60,105 nt of DNA, taken from assembly GCF_023283825.1 (NCBI RefSeq), contig NZ_JAKILD010000026.1, forward strand, positions 1 to 60,105, given 5' to 3'. Positions 1 through 9,295 of the stretch are shown here, piece after piece (the first letter of the stretch is position 1; each line of letters starts with the position of its first letter). This DNA is from Shewanella olleyana. GTDB lineage: Bacteria > Pseudomonadota > Gammaproteobacteria > Enterobacterales > Shewanellaceae. Under the pieces are notes generated by a model, which was not told the DNA's origin, ran no database searches, and saw only the letters and a program-made list of their open reading frames with translations. The position numbers and the translations under genes were made by a program.

Positions 1-1380
1 ATCAACTGAGTAAGAGCCATCTGCACCGACTGCCACATTTTCAATAATAATTTCAGCGCCAGCAATATCGGTGATAACTAAGGTGACTGTGCCACCCGCT
101 GGAATATCCTGGCTGGTACCCGTGATGTCACCTTGGTTAGAGGCGTCGATAACCAGGTCGACAGTCAATTCTGCATCGACTGCATTTAAGTTCTCAGTGT
201 CATTAGCACTTAATGGATTGCCGTTGGAATCGGTTGCGGTTCCTACGACTGTGATGTCACCATCAACCAGAGTTGATAGGTCTACATCATCAACTGAGTA
301 AGTGCCATCTGCACCGACTGCCACATCATTGATAGTGACGAAGTTACCTTCAATATCCGTAATAACCAGCGTGACTGTGCCACCGTCTGGAATATCCTGT
401 GAAGTACCCGTGATGTCGCCTTGGTTAGAGGCGTCGATAACCAGATCGACCGTTAGGGCACCGTCAATAGCATCAATTTCACCAGTATCATTTGCAGTTG
501 CTGTATTTCCTGCAGGATCTGTCACTTCTGCAATTACCGAGTAATCGCCTTCTGCAAGTTCATTTGGTACTTCAACCTGATAGCTGCCGTCTGGGTCAAC
601 AATTGCTTCAATGGTTTGCTCAACACCATTACTATCAGTTACAACTAAGGTAACTGTGCTGCCAGGAGCTGCATCAGTTGTTCCTGTTATTAAAGGAGTA
701 TTATCACTTGCATCATCAGGTGTGCTAACTGTGATAACTGGCGGGGTTAGATCTATATCGCCGCTGTCTTCCGCAAAGGCACCATTACCAGCACTATCTG
801 AAACGCCAGCTACTGCAGTGTAATCGCCTTCGGCTAATGGCAAAGGAACTTCAACGCTGTAAGTTCCATCTGGGTTTACAATGGTTTCGATTATTTGTTC
901 TTGGCCTGCACTATCAGTGACAATAATTGTGACTGTACTGCCAGGTTCTGCATCTGTTGTACCTGTAATGATTGGTGTTGTATCTGTTGAATTATCAGGT
1001 GCACTCACGGTGATCTCTGGAGCCGTTGTGTCTATATCTCCAGTGTCATTAGCACTTGCAGAGTTACCAGCAGGATCTGTAACAACCGCGACGACGATAT
1101 ATTCGCCTTCAGCTAATGGCTCAGCTACATCAACTTCATAACTACCGTCAGGGTTAACAATTGCCTCTAAGACTTGCTCATTGCCTTCATTGTCAGTGAC
1201 AACGATAGTGACTGTGCTGCCTGGTTCAGCATCTGTTGAACCAGTAATAGTTGGGGTATCATCATTACTATTGTCTGGCGCGATAACCGTGATTACTGGA
1301 GGTACGGTATCTAGTAATGCACTATCAGAACCTTCAGGACTTATATTACCGGCACTATCAATAATGGTTGCTACCACTTC
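1..1380 (-). repeat. Tandem Ig-like repeat units inside the adhesin gene (288-bp and 279-bp periods)
   Basis: A nearly identical segment starts at 1 and at 289 (shared first 12 bases ATCAACTGAGTA), giving a 288-bp (96-codon) unit. A second family recurs at about 541, 820 and 1099 with a 279-bp (93-codon) period. Each unit encodes one bacterial Ig-like domain with conserved DGSY, LAEGDY, VTDPAGN and ITGTTDA strands. More copies probably lie beyond the left edge. Confidence 0.85.
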
Positions 1381-4300
1381 AATCGTTTCACCTTCAGCAG
1401 GTGCTGGCAGTGTTAAATCTATTGAGCCATTATCAATATCTTCTTGGGTAAGAATAATTTCCTGACCGTTAACAACTAAAGTATCACCGGGCTGTGCACC
1501 AGTGGTTGTTAGATCAATCGTTACAGAAACTTCAGTATTACCTGCTAATTCTTCTTCGCTGATAATGCCATCGTTATTAGCATCAGTATTAATAACCACA
1601 CCAGGAGCGCCATCAGCAACAGGCGTTACCTCGATGGTCAGAGTTGCTGTGACATTGGTATTAGTTGTGTACGTAATAACAGGAACTTGGCCATTCCAAT
1701 CCGCATTTGGTGTAAATGAATAGCTACCATCGCTATTTAAAACCAACACACCTTCTTCTAAAGTGACTGAGTCACCAGCATTATAGGTTTCGCCATTTAC
1801 TTCAAAGCTGACAACAGTTAAAACATCGTCAGTGTCTGAATCGTTATCTAATACATTGCCTTCTGCAACCGTGTCTTCTGCTATGACGATTGCGTCATTT
1901 TGCGCAATTGTTGGAATATCATAGTCTTCAGTTGAGGTCGCTGTTCCCTTAGCGCCGTTGTCGCCGTAACCATATACTATGCCGTCAATAACAGTGTCTT
2001 CGTCATTGACAAGATCCGCCGCGTCTACCTCGACAGAGAATGTGCCGTCAGACTGCATGATAGCTTGGTATTCCTGACCATTTATGGTCAGCATGATAAT
2101 ACCAGTCGTGATTGAAGCATCGGCCGTCACAGTACCTGTAATGGTCACTGTGCCTGTGCTTTCATCTGGCGTAAGTATGTTGTCGCCTGTGACGGGATCG
2201 ATATCTAGCGAGATGGCGGTATTATCAGGTAAATCATTGTCGTATATACGCAAAGTTGCTTGGGTATCACCTAAAACAGCATTGGTGACATTAGATAAGT
2301 TAATCAGCGCAAATTCCGGGCTATCCTCAACAATCAAGTCATCGGTAATAGGCACAGTAATATAAGCGGTTGTCTCGCCAGGAAGGAAAGTGACTGTGCC
2401 ACTGACATTGGTAAAATCTTCACCAAATAAAGCCGTCAATTCTTCTGAGCTGTAATCAAGAGTAATAGTCTCAGTACTAGGTTCGCTTAAAGTAAGGGTG
2501 AATAAAGCAAACTCCATTCCTTCAACAACAACAGCATAATCAATATCAACAATCGGTAAATCCGAGCCTTCACCATCATTATCAAATATGGCGAACTCTA
2601 GCTCTTCATCGTAAACATTTTCACCAGATACAACCGCATTGAAATATTCAGTTGGCTCTATGAATGCATCATCAAAAATAGGCACTCTAATTAGGATGCT
2701 GTCGTTACCGGCTTCAAGGTTGAAACTAAAAATTGGTCTCGCTAAATCACCACTTGAGTCTATTCCACCAATGGTCATTGTCTGCCACGTAAGACCACCA
2801 TCATTAGAGTATTCAAGCGGAACTAAGTAATCATCGGCATATTCAGCAATAGGGTATCCAAGTTGTTCACTGAGTAATTCACTAGTGAATGTGATGAACA
2901 GTTCTTGATCCGTTTCAAATGTGAGCTCACTGTTTAACGTAAATTGGTTAAAACCTACATCTTCGAGTACATCTGGGATTTCAGCAGATAAGTGCGATTT
3001 GTATTGGTCTTGAGTGGCTGAAGTAACGTCTCTGAATACTGTCCAATCTTCTACGCGGTAATCAATACTTAGCCCTTCCAGATCGTATTGAGTAATACCT
3101 TCATTTAAGATGATGACATAATTGCCATCTCCCAAATCTTGCAAAGTACCAATATCTTCAAATGCAGCGCTGAGGCGAACATTACTCACTAACAAGTTCT
3201 GATCGATTACCTGCTGAGCAACTGCGCCTTCAAGTAAATCATTAGCGGAAAAAGTAATTTGGCCGTCTAATTCGTTATAGTTGTAGGTAATTAGCCCACC
3301 TGGAACCTCGAGAGTATCTACCGTACGTTCATCGTGTTCATCTGGTGTTCTATCGCCAGCAATATCATCAATAGTATCTGCGACATGCTCCATTGCGATA
3401 GTTTCAAATAGATTCTGTTCATTCTCTTGTCTTTCAGTATCACGAGTAAAAATAATCCCTAGTTCAGCAAGAACCTGTGAAATCATTTCTTTACCGGCAG
3501 TGGCGATATTTAGAGGCTGACCTGTGGTTGGGTCAATATAATTTGCTAAGGCTTCATGAACTGATAACAGAATATTGATATTGGTGGCGTAGCTATCTTC
3601 AATATTCACCAAACTATTCGTGTTGAGTACCCCATCATCCACACCATCAGTGAGATCGTTGTCCAAGGCTTGTAAAAAAATTGCCATGTTTTCAACGTAA
3701 TCCATATTAGTGTCGGACAATAATGTCCCAGCAATATCTTGCAAAAATAATATATCGCCTTGAATTACATCGGCACTGAATGTGGCAATGGTTACACCAC
3801 CAACCATAAAGGTAATAGTGTCACCGGGTAAATATGCAAATGAACCTGGAGCACCGAAATCACCGGTAAAACCAGACAAACCTGAAGAAGTAGTGAAAGA
3901 AACACCATTAACAAAGTTATCGGTGAACTGAGCAACATTAAAGTTGTTATTGATTAAGGCATTAACGCCTTCATCACCTAAGGATAAGTTTGCTGTTATT
4001 GGGTCTGGAGCTTCAAAAGATGTATCAAATCCTGCCGTCGCTATCGTCTCAGAACCTTCTCGAGCAAGAGAAGCGAAGTCGCTGCCTCCTTCATTCCCCG
4101 CTGTTTCACCAGCTGCTGTTTCTGGGAGCTCTTCGGTAGGATTTTCACCTGAAAGAATCAGGGCCTGAAGCGCTTCAATTTCGGCTAATTCTTCTGGGCT
4201 CATCTCTGTTGAGAATTGAGCTACAGTATCATCTGTTGAGCTAACTTCTGTTGGGTCTGTAATAGGTTGGTCGCCATTCAAAATAGTGCCATCTTCAAAA

Positions 4301-4458
4301 GTGACGACAAAAGCTAAACCATCTGCAAAATTGAGTTCTGCACCTGCAGGAATTTTATCCCCAGGAATAATATTTTTGGTTTGATCATTGATGGTAAGTG
4401 ATACTTCACCATTTGCTGAACTCAAAACACCATTTTTAGTCGTTACAACAGAACTCAT
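1..4458 (-). CDS. bpfA: Giant LapA/BpfA-type biofilm adhesin, N-terminal 1486 codons (runs off the left edge)
   Basis: The minus-strand frame starts at ATG 4458, preceded by a GGAG ribosome site, and stays open to base 1, so the C-terminal part is missing. Residues 1-120 look like a LapA retention module: an acidic ALQALI helix near residue 97, then GENPTEE and a TAAG motif at residues 114-117, the usual LapG cleavage site. Two regions resembling Calx-beta domains follow (about bases 2910-2220), then Ig-like repeats of 93-96 residues ending in VTDPAGN-type strands. Such proteins are exported by a dedicated type I system and hold cells to surfaces until LapG cuts the N-terminus at low c-di-GMP. 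The position after hemY matches my recollection of the Shewanella bpfA locus. Its own transporter and LapG/LapD equivalents are not in the window. Confidence 0.9.
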   Translation of the reverse strand, partial: MSSVVTTKNGVLSSANGEVSLTINDQTKNIIPGDKIPAGAELNFADGLAFVVTFEDGTILNGDQPITDPTEVSSTDDTVAQFSTEMSPEELAEIEALQALILSGENPTEELPETAAGETAGNEGGSDFASLAREGSETIATAGFDTSFEAPDPITANLSLGDEGVNALINNNFNVAQFTDNFVNGVSFTTSSGLSGFTGDFGAPGSFAYLPGDTITFMVGGVTIATFSADVIQGDILFLQDIAGTLLSDTNMDYVENMAIFLQALDNDLTDGVDDGVLNTNSLVNIEDSYATNINILLSVHEALANYIDPTTGQPLNIATAGKEMISQVLAELGIIFTRDTERQENEQNLFETIAMEHVADTIDDIAGDRTPDEHDERTVDTLEVPGGLITYNYNELDGQITFSANDLLEGAVAQQVIDQNLLVSNVRLSAAFEDIGTLQDLGDGNYVIILNEGITQYDLEGLSIDYRVEDWTVFRDVTSATQDQYKSHLSAEIPDVLEDVGFNQFTLNSELTFETDQELFITFTSELLSEQLGYPIAEYADDYLVPLEYSNDGGLTWQTMTIGGIDSSGDLARPIFSFNLEAGNDSILIRVPIFDDAFIEPTEYFNAVVSGENVYDEELEFAIFDNDGEGSDLPIVDIDYAVVVEGMEFALFTLTLSEPSTETITLDYSSEELTALFGEDFTNVSGTVTFLPGETTAYITVPITDDLIVEDSPEFALINLSNVTNAVLGDTQATLRIYDNDLPDNTAISLDIDPVTGDNILTPDESTGTVTITGTVTADASITTGIIMLTINGQEYQAIMQSDGTFSVEVDAADLVNDEDTVIDGIVYGYGDNGAKGTATSTEDYDIPTIAQNDAIVIAEDTVAEGNVLDNDSDTDDVLTVVSFEVNGETYNAGDSVTLEEGVLVLNSDGSYSFTPNADWNGQVPVITYTTNTNVTATLTIEVTPVADGAPGVVINTDANNDGIISEEELAGNTEVSVTIDLTTTGAQPGDTLVVNGQEIILTQEDIDNGSIDLTLPAPAEGETIEVVATIIDSAGNISPEGSDSALLDTVPPVITVIAPDNSNDDTPTITGSTDAEPGSTVTIVVTDNEGNEQVLEAIVNPDGSYEVDVAEPLAEGEYIVVAVVTDPAGNSASANDTGDIDTTAPEITVSAPDNSTDTTPIITGTTDAEPGSTVTIIVTDSAGQEQIIETIVNPDGTYSVEVPLPLAEGDYTAVAGVSDSAGNGAFAEDSGDIDLTPPVITVSTPDDASDNTPLITGTTDAAPGSTVTLVVTDSNGVEQTIEAIVDPDGSYQVEVPNELAEGDYSVIAEVTDPAGNTATANDTGEIDAIDGALTVDLVIDASNQGDITGTSQDIPDGGTVTLVITDIEGNFVTINDVAVGADGTYSVDDVDLSTLVDGDITVVGTATDSNGNPLSANDTENLNAVDAELTVDLVIDASNQGDITGTSQDIPAGGTVTLVITDIAGAEIIIENVAVGADGSYSVD
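4108..4119 (-). other. LapG-type proteolytic site (TAAG) in the adhesin retention module
   Basis: Codons for Thr114-Ala115-Ala116-Gly117 lie here, just after GENPTEELPE. In LapA of Pseudomonas fluorescens the periplasmic protease LapG cuts between the two alanines of such a motif. Similar residue position and the preceding ALQALI helix support the same use here; cleavage itself is inferred. Confidence 0.75.
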
Positions 4459-4788
4459 ATTTAGCTCCAAAACCTTTATTAGCAATGCACTTACAATTAA
4501 TGCATAAAAAATCACATTGCCATATTTGTCGTTATAAAATTAGCGAGAAACATTAACCGCAATATAACAATTTTAGCGCTATATGTATCGGTGGTCAATT
4601 TTTTGACCCGTTTCGAAATGAGGTTAAACTAATGAAAAGATATTAAATTTAACTTTTCCTTGGTAAATCAATACAACTAAGTCATTACTGAGAAATGTTA
4701 CAGTTTTAATAATAAAGTACGAATTGAAGTGATTACTCCAATTAATCAATTTTTATACGATTCAAACGAGGGTTTAGATCGAAATTGT
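4459..4788. other. AT-rich promoter region between hemY and the adhesin
   Basis: About 330 bp without a gene separates the hemY terminator from the adhesin start. Apart from the FlrA-like palindrome at 4594-4607 and the GGAG ribosome site next to 4458, it is plain AT-rich DNA. No small ORF with a ribosome site was found. Confidence 0.6.
4594..4607. promoter_or_regulatory. FlrA/FleQ-like palindrome upstream of the giant adhesin
   Basis: GTCAATTTTTTGAC is a perfect dyad within GGTCAA-TTTT-TTGACC (4593-4608). It matches the FleQ box GTCAATAAATTGAC in both arms and differs only in the three central bases. It lies about 136 bp upstream of the adhesin start. FlrA, the Shewanella FleQ homologue, is reported to repress the bpfA operon, so a direct operator is plausible but inferred. 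Confidence 0.55.
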
Positions 4789-4818
4789 TAAAAAAAAACC
4801 TGCCATTGGCAGGTTTTT
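4789..4818 (-). terminator. Rho-independent terminator after hemY
   Basis: Read on the minus strand, AACCTGCC-AAT-GGCAGGTT is followed by a run of T of about eight. It lies about 30 bp past the hemY stop and insulates the adhesin gene from the hem operon. Confidence 0.85.
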
Positions 4819-4848
4819 GATTTAGTTAATTATTCGGTTTAGTGAATA

Positions 4849-6021
4849 CTATTCAGTTGAATTCGCTGCTTTACGATAATTTTGTAATGCTGCGGTATTT
4901 TCACCAAGTTGTTCCTGCATTTGAGCCAATGCTAACCAATATTCACGCTTCGGCGCTATTTCACAGGCTTGTGACCAATGAGTCTTAGCCGATTTAATAT
5001 CGCGTTTTTGTTGCGCTAACTTAGCTAAACAAATTTGATATTGAGCATCATGCTCGTGGGTTTGTTCAAAGCGGTATAATAATTTTCTTATTTCTTCATC
5101 TTCAGCATCAAGCAATAACGGTAATTCAGATAGTATTGCAGGATCAAGTTCAGCTTTAAGGCTTTTAGTAATGAGCTTTAAGGCGTCCTTTTTTCGATTA
5201 TATTGGCATAGACCACGTGCATAAATAGCAATTAATTTAGCTTGGTTACGTTCAGCCTTACTAAGCCAGTGCCAACACTTCTCTAATTCTTGTTCATTCA
5301 GTTTCGTAGCAGCTTTAAGCAATGCTGTATTGGTGAGGTGTTCAATTTTTAAGTATTCTTCTTCAGATACTATTTGACGTTTTTTAATGGCCGGAAGTAG
5401 GATTTTCAAAGCTTGCCAGTCATGTTGTAACTGATAAAGATCAAGCGCTAACTTGAGTACAGGTGTCTTACTTTTACTTGTTGGGACTAAGGCATCAAGC
5501 TCAGCTCTGGCTTCAATCAGATTGCCCTGTTGGATCAAGTAACGTGTTTTTGAGGTATTTACCGCCGTTTTAGTTAGCGGATCTTTAGCTGCTTCAGCTA
5601 AGTATTTGTCACGGGCATCAGTATTAAGTTGGTGATGGGCAGCTCTTGCAGCAGCGAAGAGGTTTAAAGCTGGGAGTTCGCCTTTAGCTGCACCTTTAGC
5701 CATGGCTTTCTCAGCATTCGGCCAATCTTCTTCTGCTAAGGCAAGTGCACCTTGCATTGTATATTTCTTGGCAGCCTCTCGGCGCCACCTTTCTGGTAAA
5801 TAGCGACTATTGATGACGACATTAAGTAGTAAGATCACTAACCACTCAACTAACTGTAATGCGCAGTAAAATAATATTAGCCCTAGGAGTCCGAAAACTA
5901 AACTGGTTTCGATTTGGTATTCACCAGCGGCAATATAGACATAACCTGTATTACCGATAATAAAAGGGCTAATACAGAATCCAATAAGGATGATGATTAC
6001 GTAAGCAAGAATTTTAATCAT
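4849..6021 (-). CDS. hemY: HemY, membrane TPR protein of the hem operon
   Basis: A 390-residue protein with two N-terminal membrane helices (about residues 4-24 and 39-68) and a long helical tetratricopeptide-type region to the C-terminus, as in the HemY_N family. It is not the protoporphyrinogen oxidase that shares the name in Gram-positive bacteria. Its start ATG overlaps the hemX stop by four bases (ATGA), so the two are probably translationally coupled. HemX and HemY are thought to support the tetrapyrrole enzymes at the inner membrane; the exact role is not settled. It is the last gene of hemCDXY and is followed by a strong terminator. Confidence 0.92.
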   Translation of the reverse strand: MIKILAYVIIILIGFCISPFIIGNTGYVYIAAGEYQIETSLVFGLLGLILFYCALQLVEWLVILLLNVVINSRYLPERWRREAAKKYTMQGALALAEEDWPNAEKAMAKGAAKGELPALNLFAAARAAHHQLNTDARDKYLAEAAKDPLTKTAVNTSKTRYLIQQGNLIEARAELDALVPTSKSKTPVLKLALDLYQLQHDWQALKILLPAIKKRQIVSEEEYLKIEHLTNTALLKAATKLNEQELEKCWHWLSKAERNQAKLIAIYARGLCQYNRKKDALKLITKSLKAELDPAILSELPLLLDAEDEEIRKLLYRFEQTHEHDAQYQICLAKLAQQKRDIKSAKTHWSQACEIAPKREYWLALAQMQEQLGENTAALQNYRKAANSTE

Positions 6022-7253
6022 AGCTGTGGTTCCTCTTCAGGAACCAATGAGCCGAAGGTGATGAGTTGTTGTAACAGCCTAGTAGATTCAAAATTAGTAT
6101 GTTTAACTTGCTCGATTTCTACGGTAATCAGTGCATCTAAGGCTGTCATTGTTTCCTGAGTTTTTGCTTCATCAAGATCAAAATATTGCTGTATCCAAGT
6201 ACGAGCAAAACCAATAGATTGACGATAATTCACTTCATCATGTTGGTATAAAGCCAGTTGCGCTTGTAATAGCTTATTACGAATGTTTTCAATTAAATAC
6301 CATTGTTGATCCGGCGCCAGTAATGGCTCTAAATCAGTTGTGCGCTTGCGAATCGTGATAAAACCATCAGTCACAGAGTGCCATGTTTTAGCAAGATTGC
6401 TTTGCCAGTCATCTAATGAATCAGTCATCACATGTTGCTCGGCCAAGTCTTCAGCCGATTGGGCTTTAGCTCGATTGAGAGGTAAATTGTCTAGCTGATT
6501 TAAAATACCGTCGATGGTGTAGATGGTACCGGCAACATCAGTGGTTTTAATGGCATTGGTTTTTGCCAAATCATGAGCAAGAGCCCGGCGAATAGGTAAT
6601 AAAGCCGGATCCTTCATTGCTTCAATGCGATCATCTGCCGAACTTAATAAACTTGCAGCAGTTTTGGGGTCATTTTCAAGCCATAATTTTCGACCTGCCA
6701 TACGTACTAAATATTCTGCTTCAGATGCCATCCAATGGTTTGGATTTCGCTGAGCAATCGTTGCCACACGCTCTTGCAGCTGCTGATGTGATTTGGCTAA
6801 CTGATTTTGTTGCTGATAAGCCAAAGTATCGTTTTGTTGTTGAATTTCTAATTCAGCAATGCGCCTTTTAGGTTCAATCAGTGCGTCAGTCACTTCATTG
6901 CTGATAGCTTGGGTTTGTTGATATTGAGTCTGAAGCTCTAGTTTTTGGCTTTCTAGTTCAATAAATAACAAGTAGCTAATACCAATACCACATAGTGCGA
7001 TAACAAGACAAAACAGAATGCTTAACCTAACCCACCATGAGCTTTTGCGGCTTTGGGATACCGTTACATCGTCGTTGGAAGATGAGTTTGCTTCAACTGT
7101 CGATGCTGTTTGATTGGTAGAATGAGTTGTATTTTTAGTGCTAGATGCCGTGCTCTTTTCAAGCTCAGTTGAAGACTCAACCTCGTTATTCACTGATTCA
7201 ACGGCGGAATCCTTAGTATTTGAATGACTTGAATCTTGCTTATTATTTTCCAT
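6018..7253 (-). CDS. hemX: HemX, single-pass membrane protein of the hem operon
   Basis: A 411-residue protein with a Ser/Thr/Asn-rich cytoplasmic tail (residues 1-70), one membrane helix (about 74-100), a coiled-coil stretch rich in Gln, Glu and Leu (about 102-165) and a helical periplasmic domain. This is the architecture of the HemX family, often annotated as uroporphyrinogen-III C-methyltransferase although it has no methyltransferase fold. It sits between hemD and hemY as in other gammaproteobacteria; the 132-bp gap to hemD shows no terminator. Confidence 0.92.
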   Translation of the reverse strand: MENNKQDSSHSNTKDSAVESVNNEVESSTELEKSTASSTKNTTHSTNQTASTVEANSSSNDDVTVSQSRKSSWWVRLSILFCLVIALCGIGISYLLFIELESQKLELQTQYQQTQAISNEVTDALIEPKRRIAELEIQQQNDTLAYQQQNQLAKSHQQLQERVATIAQRNPNHWMASEAEYLVRMAGRKLWLENDPKTAASLLSSADDRIEAMKDPALLPIRRALAHDLAKTNAIKTTDVAGTIYTIDGILNQLDNLPLNRAKAQSAEDLAEQHVMTDSLDDWQSNLAKTWHSVTDGFITIRKRTTDLEPLLAPDQQWYLIENIRNKLLQAQLALYQHDEVNYRQSIGFARTWIQQYFDLDEAKTQETMTALDALITVEIEQVKHTNFESTRLLQQLITFGSLVPEEEPQL

Positions 7254-7385
7254 GAGCTGTCCTTGAGTGCCTAGCGTGGTTAATGACTAGTGCGACCATT
7301 TACTGCGCGACATAAATATCGAGTGATAGGGTACAAGTCTGGCAGGATTAAACAATATCGCAAATAGCTGACTTTGCTTTATTGA

Positions 7386-8102
7386 TTAAAGAGATAACGC
7401 TTGTAAAACAGCTTCAGTATTCGCGCCATTAGCATTGGTGACGTGACAAAATCCAGCCGTTTTCGCCCTTTGTTCCACTCGGTGACTAGGGACTATGATA
7501 TGACATGATTGCAACCATGCAAATAACTCTTTTGGCACAAGATTAATTAGATTCACAAGGACTTCGCCGCTAGTGACTACGATTGTGTCAATCTTAGCGG
7601 TTTGCCATTGGCTGCAAACGCTTTGTGGATCTAGCTTTGGCATAACTCTTTGGTAAACTTCCCAATAGTTAACCTTGGCTTGTCTTAATGTTAATTGCTC
7701 CGCAATAGTTTCTCTACCACCAACGCCTCTGATAATGACAATTTGTTGATTTCTTATCTCAGCTAATGAGTTAAGAGACAACAGACCTTCGCTATCTTGA
7801 CTATCTTGTGGGGCTACTTCAGCGTGAATATTAAATTGACGAAGAGCATCAGCGGTCGCTTGTCCTACCGCATAATATCGGCATTCTGGAAAACGATTAT
7901 TGAGTGATAAAGCTGCAAAATGAACCGCATTGGTACTAATAAAAATAATGCAGTCAGATGTTGATAGTTGATGAGCATCTATAGGGAAATGAGTTGGAGC
8001 AACAGCCAGTAAAGGTGTGACAATACAGTCGACGCCTTTACTTTTTAACTGTTGCACCATCGCTTGATTACGCCCTTCAGGGCGCGTTAGCAAGACTTTC
8101 AT
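7386..8102 (-). CDS. hemD: Uroporphyrinogen-III synthase
   Basis: A 238-residue protein of the usual length for HemD, which cyclises hydroxymethylbilane with inversion of ring D to give uroporphyrinogen III. The start MKVLLTRPEG, the internal FISTNAVHF segment and the late IVVTSGEVLVNLI strand are typical of this poorly conserved family. It begins 17 bp after the hemC stop, so both are probably read from one transcript, which supports the call beyond sequence similarity. Confidence 0.93.
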   Translation of the reverse strand: MKVLLTRPEGRNQAMVQQLKSKGVDCIVTPLLAVAPTHFPIDAHQLSTSDCIIFISTNAVHFAALSLNNRFPECRYYAVGQATADALRQFNIHAEVAPQDSQDSEGLLSLNSLAEIRNQQIVIIRGVGGRETIAEQLTLRQAKVNYWEVYQRVMPKLDPQSVCSQWQTAKIDTIVVTSGEVLVNLINLVPKELFAWLQSCHIIVPSHRVEQRAKTAGFCHVTNANGANTEAVLQALSL

Positions 8103-8119
8103 ATTTTGACTTGGCCTGA

Positions 8120-9049
8120 TTACTTGTTGTAAACAGCGTCTAAAATAGTTTTAGCGCCACGGCTTAATAAATCTTCAGCCAGTGCTTCGCCTAATGCAAC
8201 TGCATCAGTTTTAGGGCCAGAAACAGCACCTTCGATAACTTGGCTTCCATCAGGGTTACCGACCAAGCCACGTAAGCTTAACGTGTCACCATCGATTTCA
8301 GCATACGCACCGATTGGTACCTGACAGCCACCTTCAAGGCGGGTATTCATTGCACGCTCAGCTAATACACGGTAGCGAGTCTCTAAATGCTCAAGTGGAG
8401 CGAGTAGGGCTTTTACGCGTTCGTCATTCATACGACATTCAATACCTACAGCGCCTTGGCCGTTAGCGGGTAGAGAATCTTCAGCAGAGATAAAGCTAGC
8501 AATACGTTCATCTAACTTAAGGCGAATTAGACCAGCAGCTGCAAGAATAATGGCATCGTAGTCGCCACTATCTAGCTTAGCTAAACGAGTACCAACGTTG
8601 CCGCGCAAGTCTTTGATGACAAGATCTGGACGAGCTGCACGTATTTGACACTGACGACGCAAACTAGAAGTACCAACAACAGCACCTTGTGGTAGTTCCG
8701 CAATCGTTTTGTAAGTATTAGAAACAAATGCATCACGCGGATCTTCACGTTCACAGATAACCTGTAAACCTAATCCTTCTGGAAAATCTACTGGTACATC
8801 CTTCATTGAATGAACAGCGATATCAGCGCGATCTTCAAGCATGGCAACTTCAAGTTCTTTAACGAATAAACCTTTACCACCCACTTTAGCCAGAGGCGTA
8901 TCTAAAATAACGTCTCCTTTAGTGCTCATTGGTAAAAGTTCAACAGTTAAACCTGAATGAATACGTTCAAGCTCAGCTTTAACGAATTCAGCTTGCCACA
9001 TAGCCAGTGGACTTTTACGAGTAGCGATACGAATAACATTTTGAGACAT
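8120..9049 (-). CDS. hemC: Porphobilinogen deaminase (hydroxymethylbilane synthase)
   Basis: It condenses four porphobilinogen molecules into hydroxymethylbilane in haem and sirohaem synthesis. Recognisable parts are IRIATRKSPLAMWQA at the N-terminus, VHSMKDVP, GTSSLRRQCQ, and LEGGCQVPIGAYAE, whose cysteine binds the dipyrromethane cofactor. The frame extends up to 9094, but the family start MSQNVIRIATRKS corresponds to ATG 9049, giving 309 residues, the normal length; the extra 15 residues are not conserved in this family. The gene is divergent from cyaA, the common arrangement in enteric bacteria and relatives. Confidence 0.96.
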   Translation of the reverse strand: MSQNVIRIATRKSPLAMWQAEFVKAELERIHSGLTVELLPMSTKGDVILDTPLAKVGGKGLFVKELEVAMLEDRADIAVHSMKDVPVDFPEGLGLQVICEREDPRDAFVSNTYKTIAELPQGAVVGTSSLRRQCQIRAARPDLVIKDLRGNVGTRLAKLDSGDYDAIILAAAGLIRLKLDERIASFISAEDSLPANGQGAVGIECRMNDERVKALLAPLEHLETRYRVLAERAMNTRLEGGCQVPIGAYAEIDGDTLSLRGLVGNPDGSQVIEGAVSGPKTDAVALGEALAEDLLSRGAKTILDAVYNK

Positions 9050-9154
9050 GCCAGAGAGTTCCATCGATAGACTTAATTGCGACAATGCTAACATTGCCTG
9101 TTGGCTTATGTAACAAACCGATAGCGATTGTTTGAACTATGCACATAAATTTTT

Positions 9155-9170
9155 TGTGACGTAGATCTCA
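9155..9170. promoter_or_regulatory. CRP-binding site between hemC and cyaA
   Basis: TGTGACGTAGATCTCA matches the CRP consensus TGTGA-N6-TCACA at nine of ten positions. It lies 126 bp upstream of cyaA and 106 bp upstream of hemC. In E. coli CRP represses cyaA from a comparable site, giving feedback on cAMP synthesis; the same logic is inferred here. Confidence 0.65.
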
Positions 9171-9295
9171 TTTACTGGCGTATTTTAATAAAAGTGATAA
9201 CATGAAAAAGTTATTACTAATGAATCTAACGCTAATTTAAGCAAGTCATTAGGTGTAAAGCGAGTTCAAATTAGCCGTAAGGTGATAGTACAAGG

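Noticed and set aside
541..1380. CRISPR-like periodic repeats
   Set aside because: The 279-bp period is in frame with protein repeats; units are far too long and have no spacer structure.
9050..9094. Longer hemC start at 9094
   Set aside because: The added 15 residues are outside the conserved HemC N-terminus; ATG 9049 gives the family start and length.
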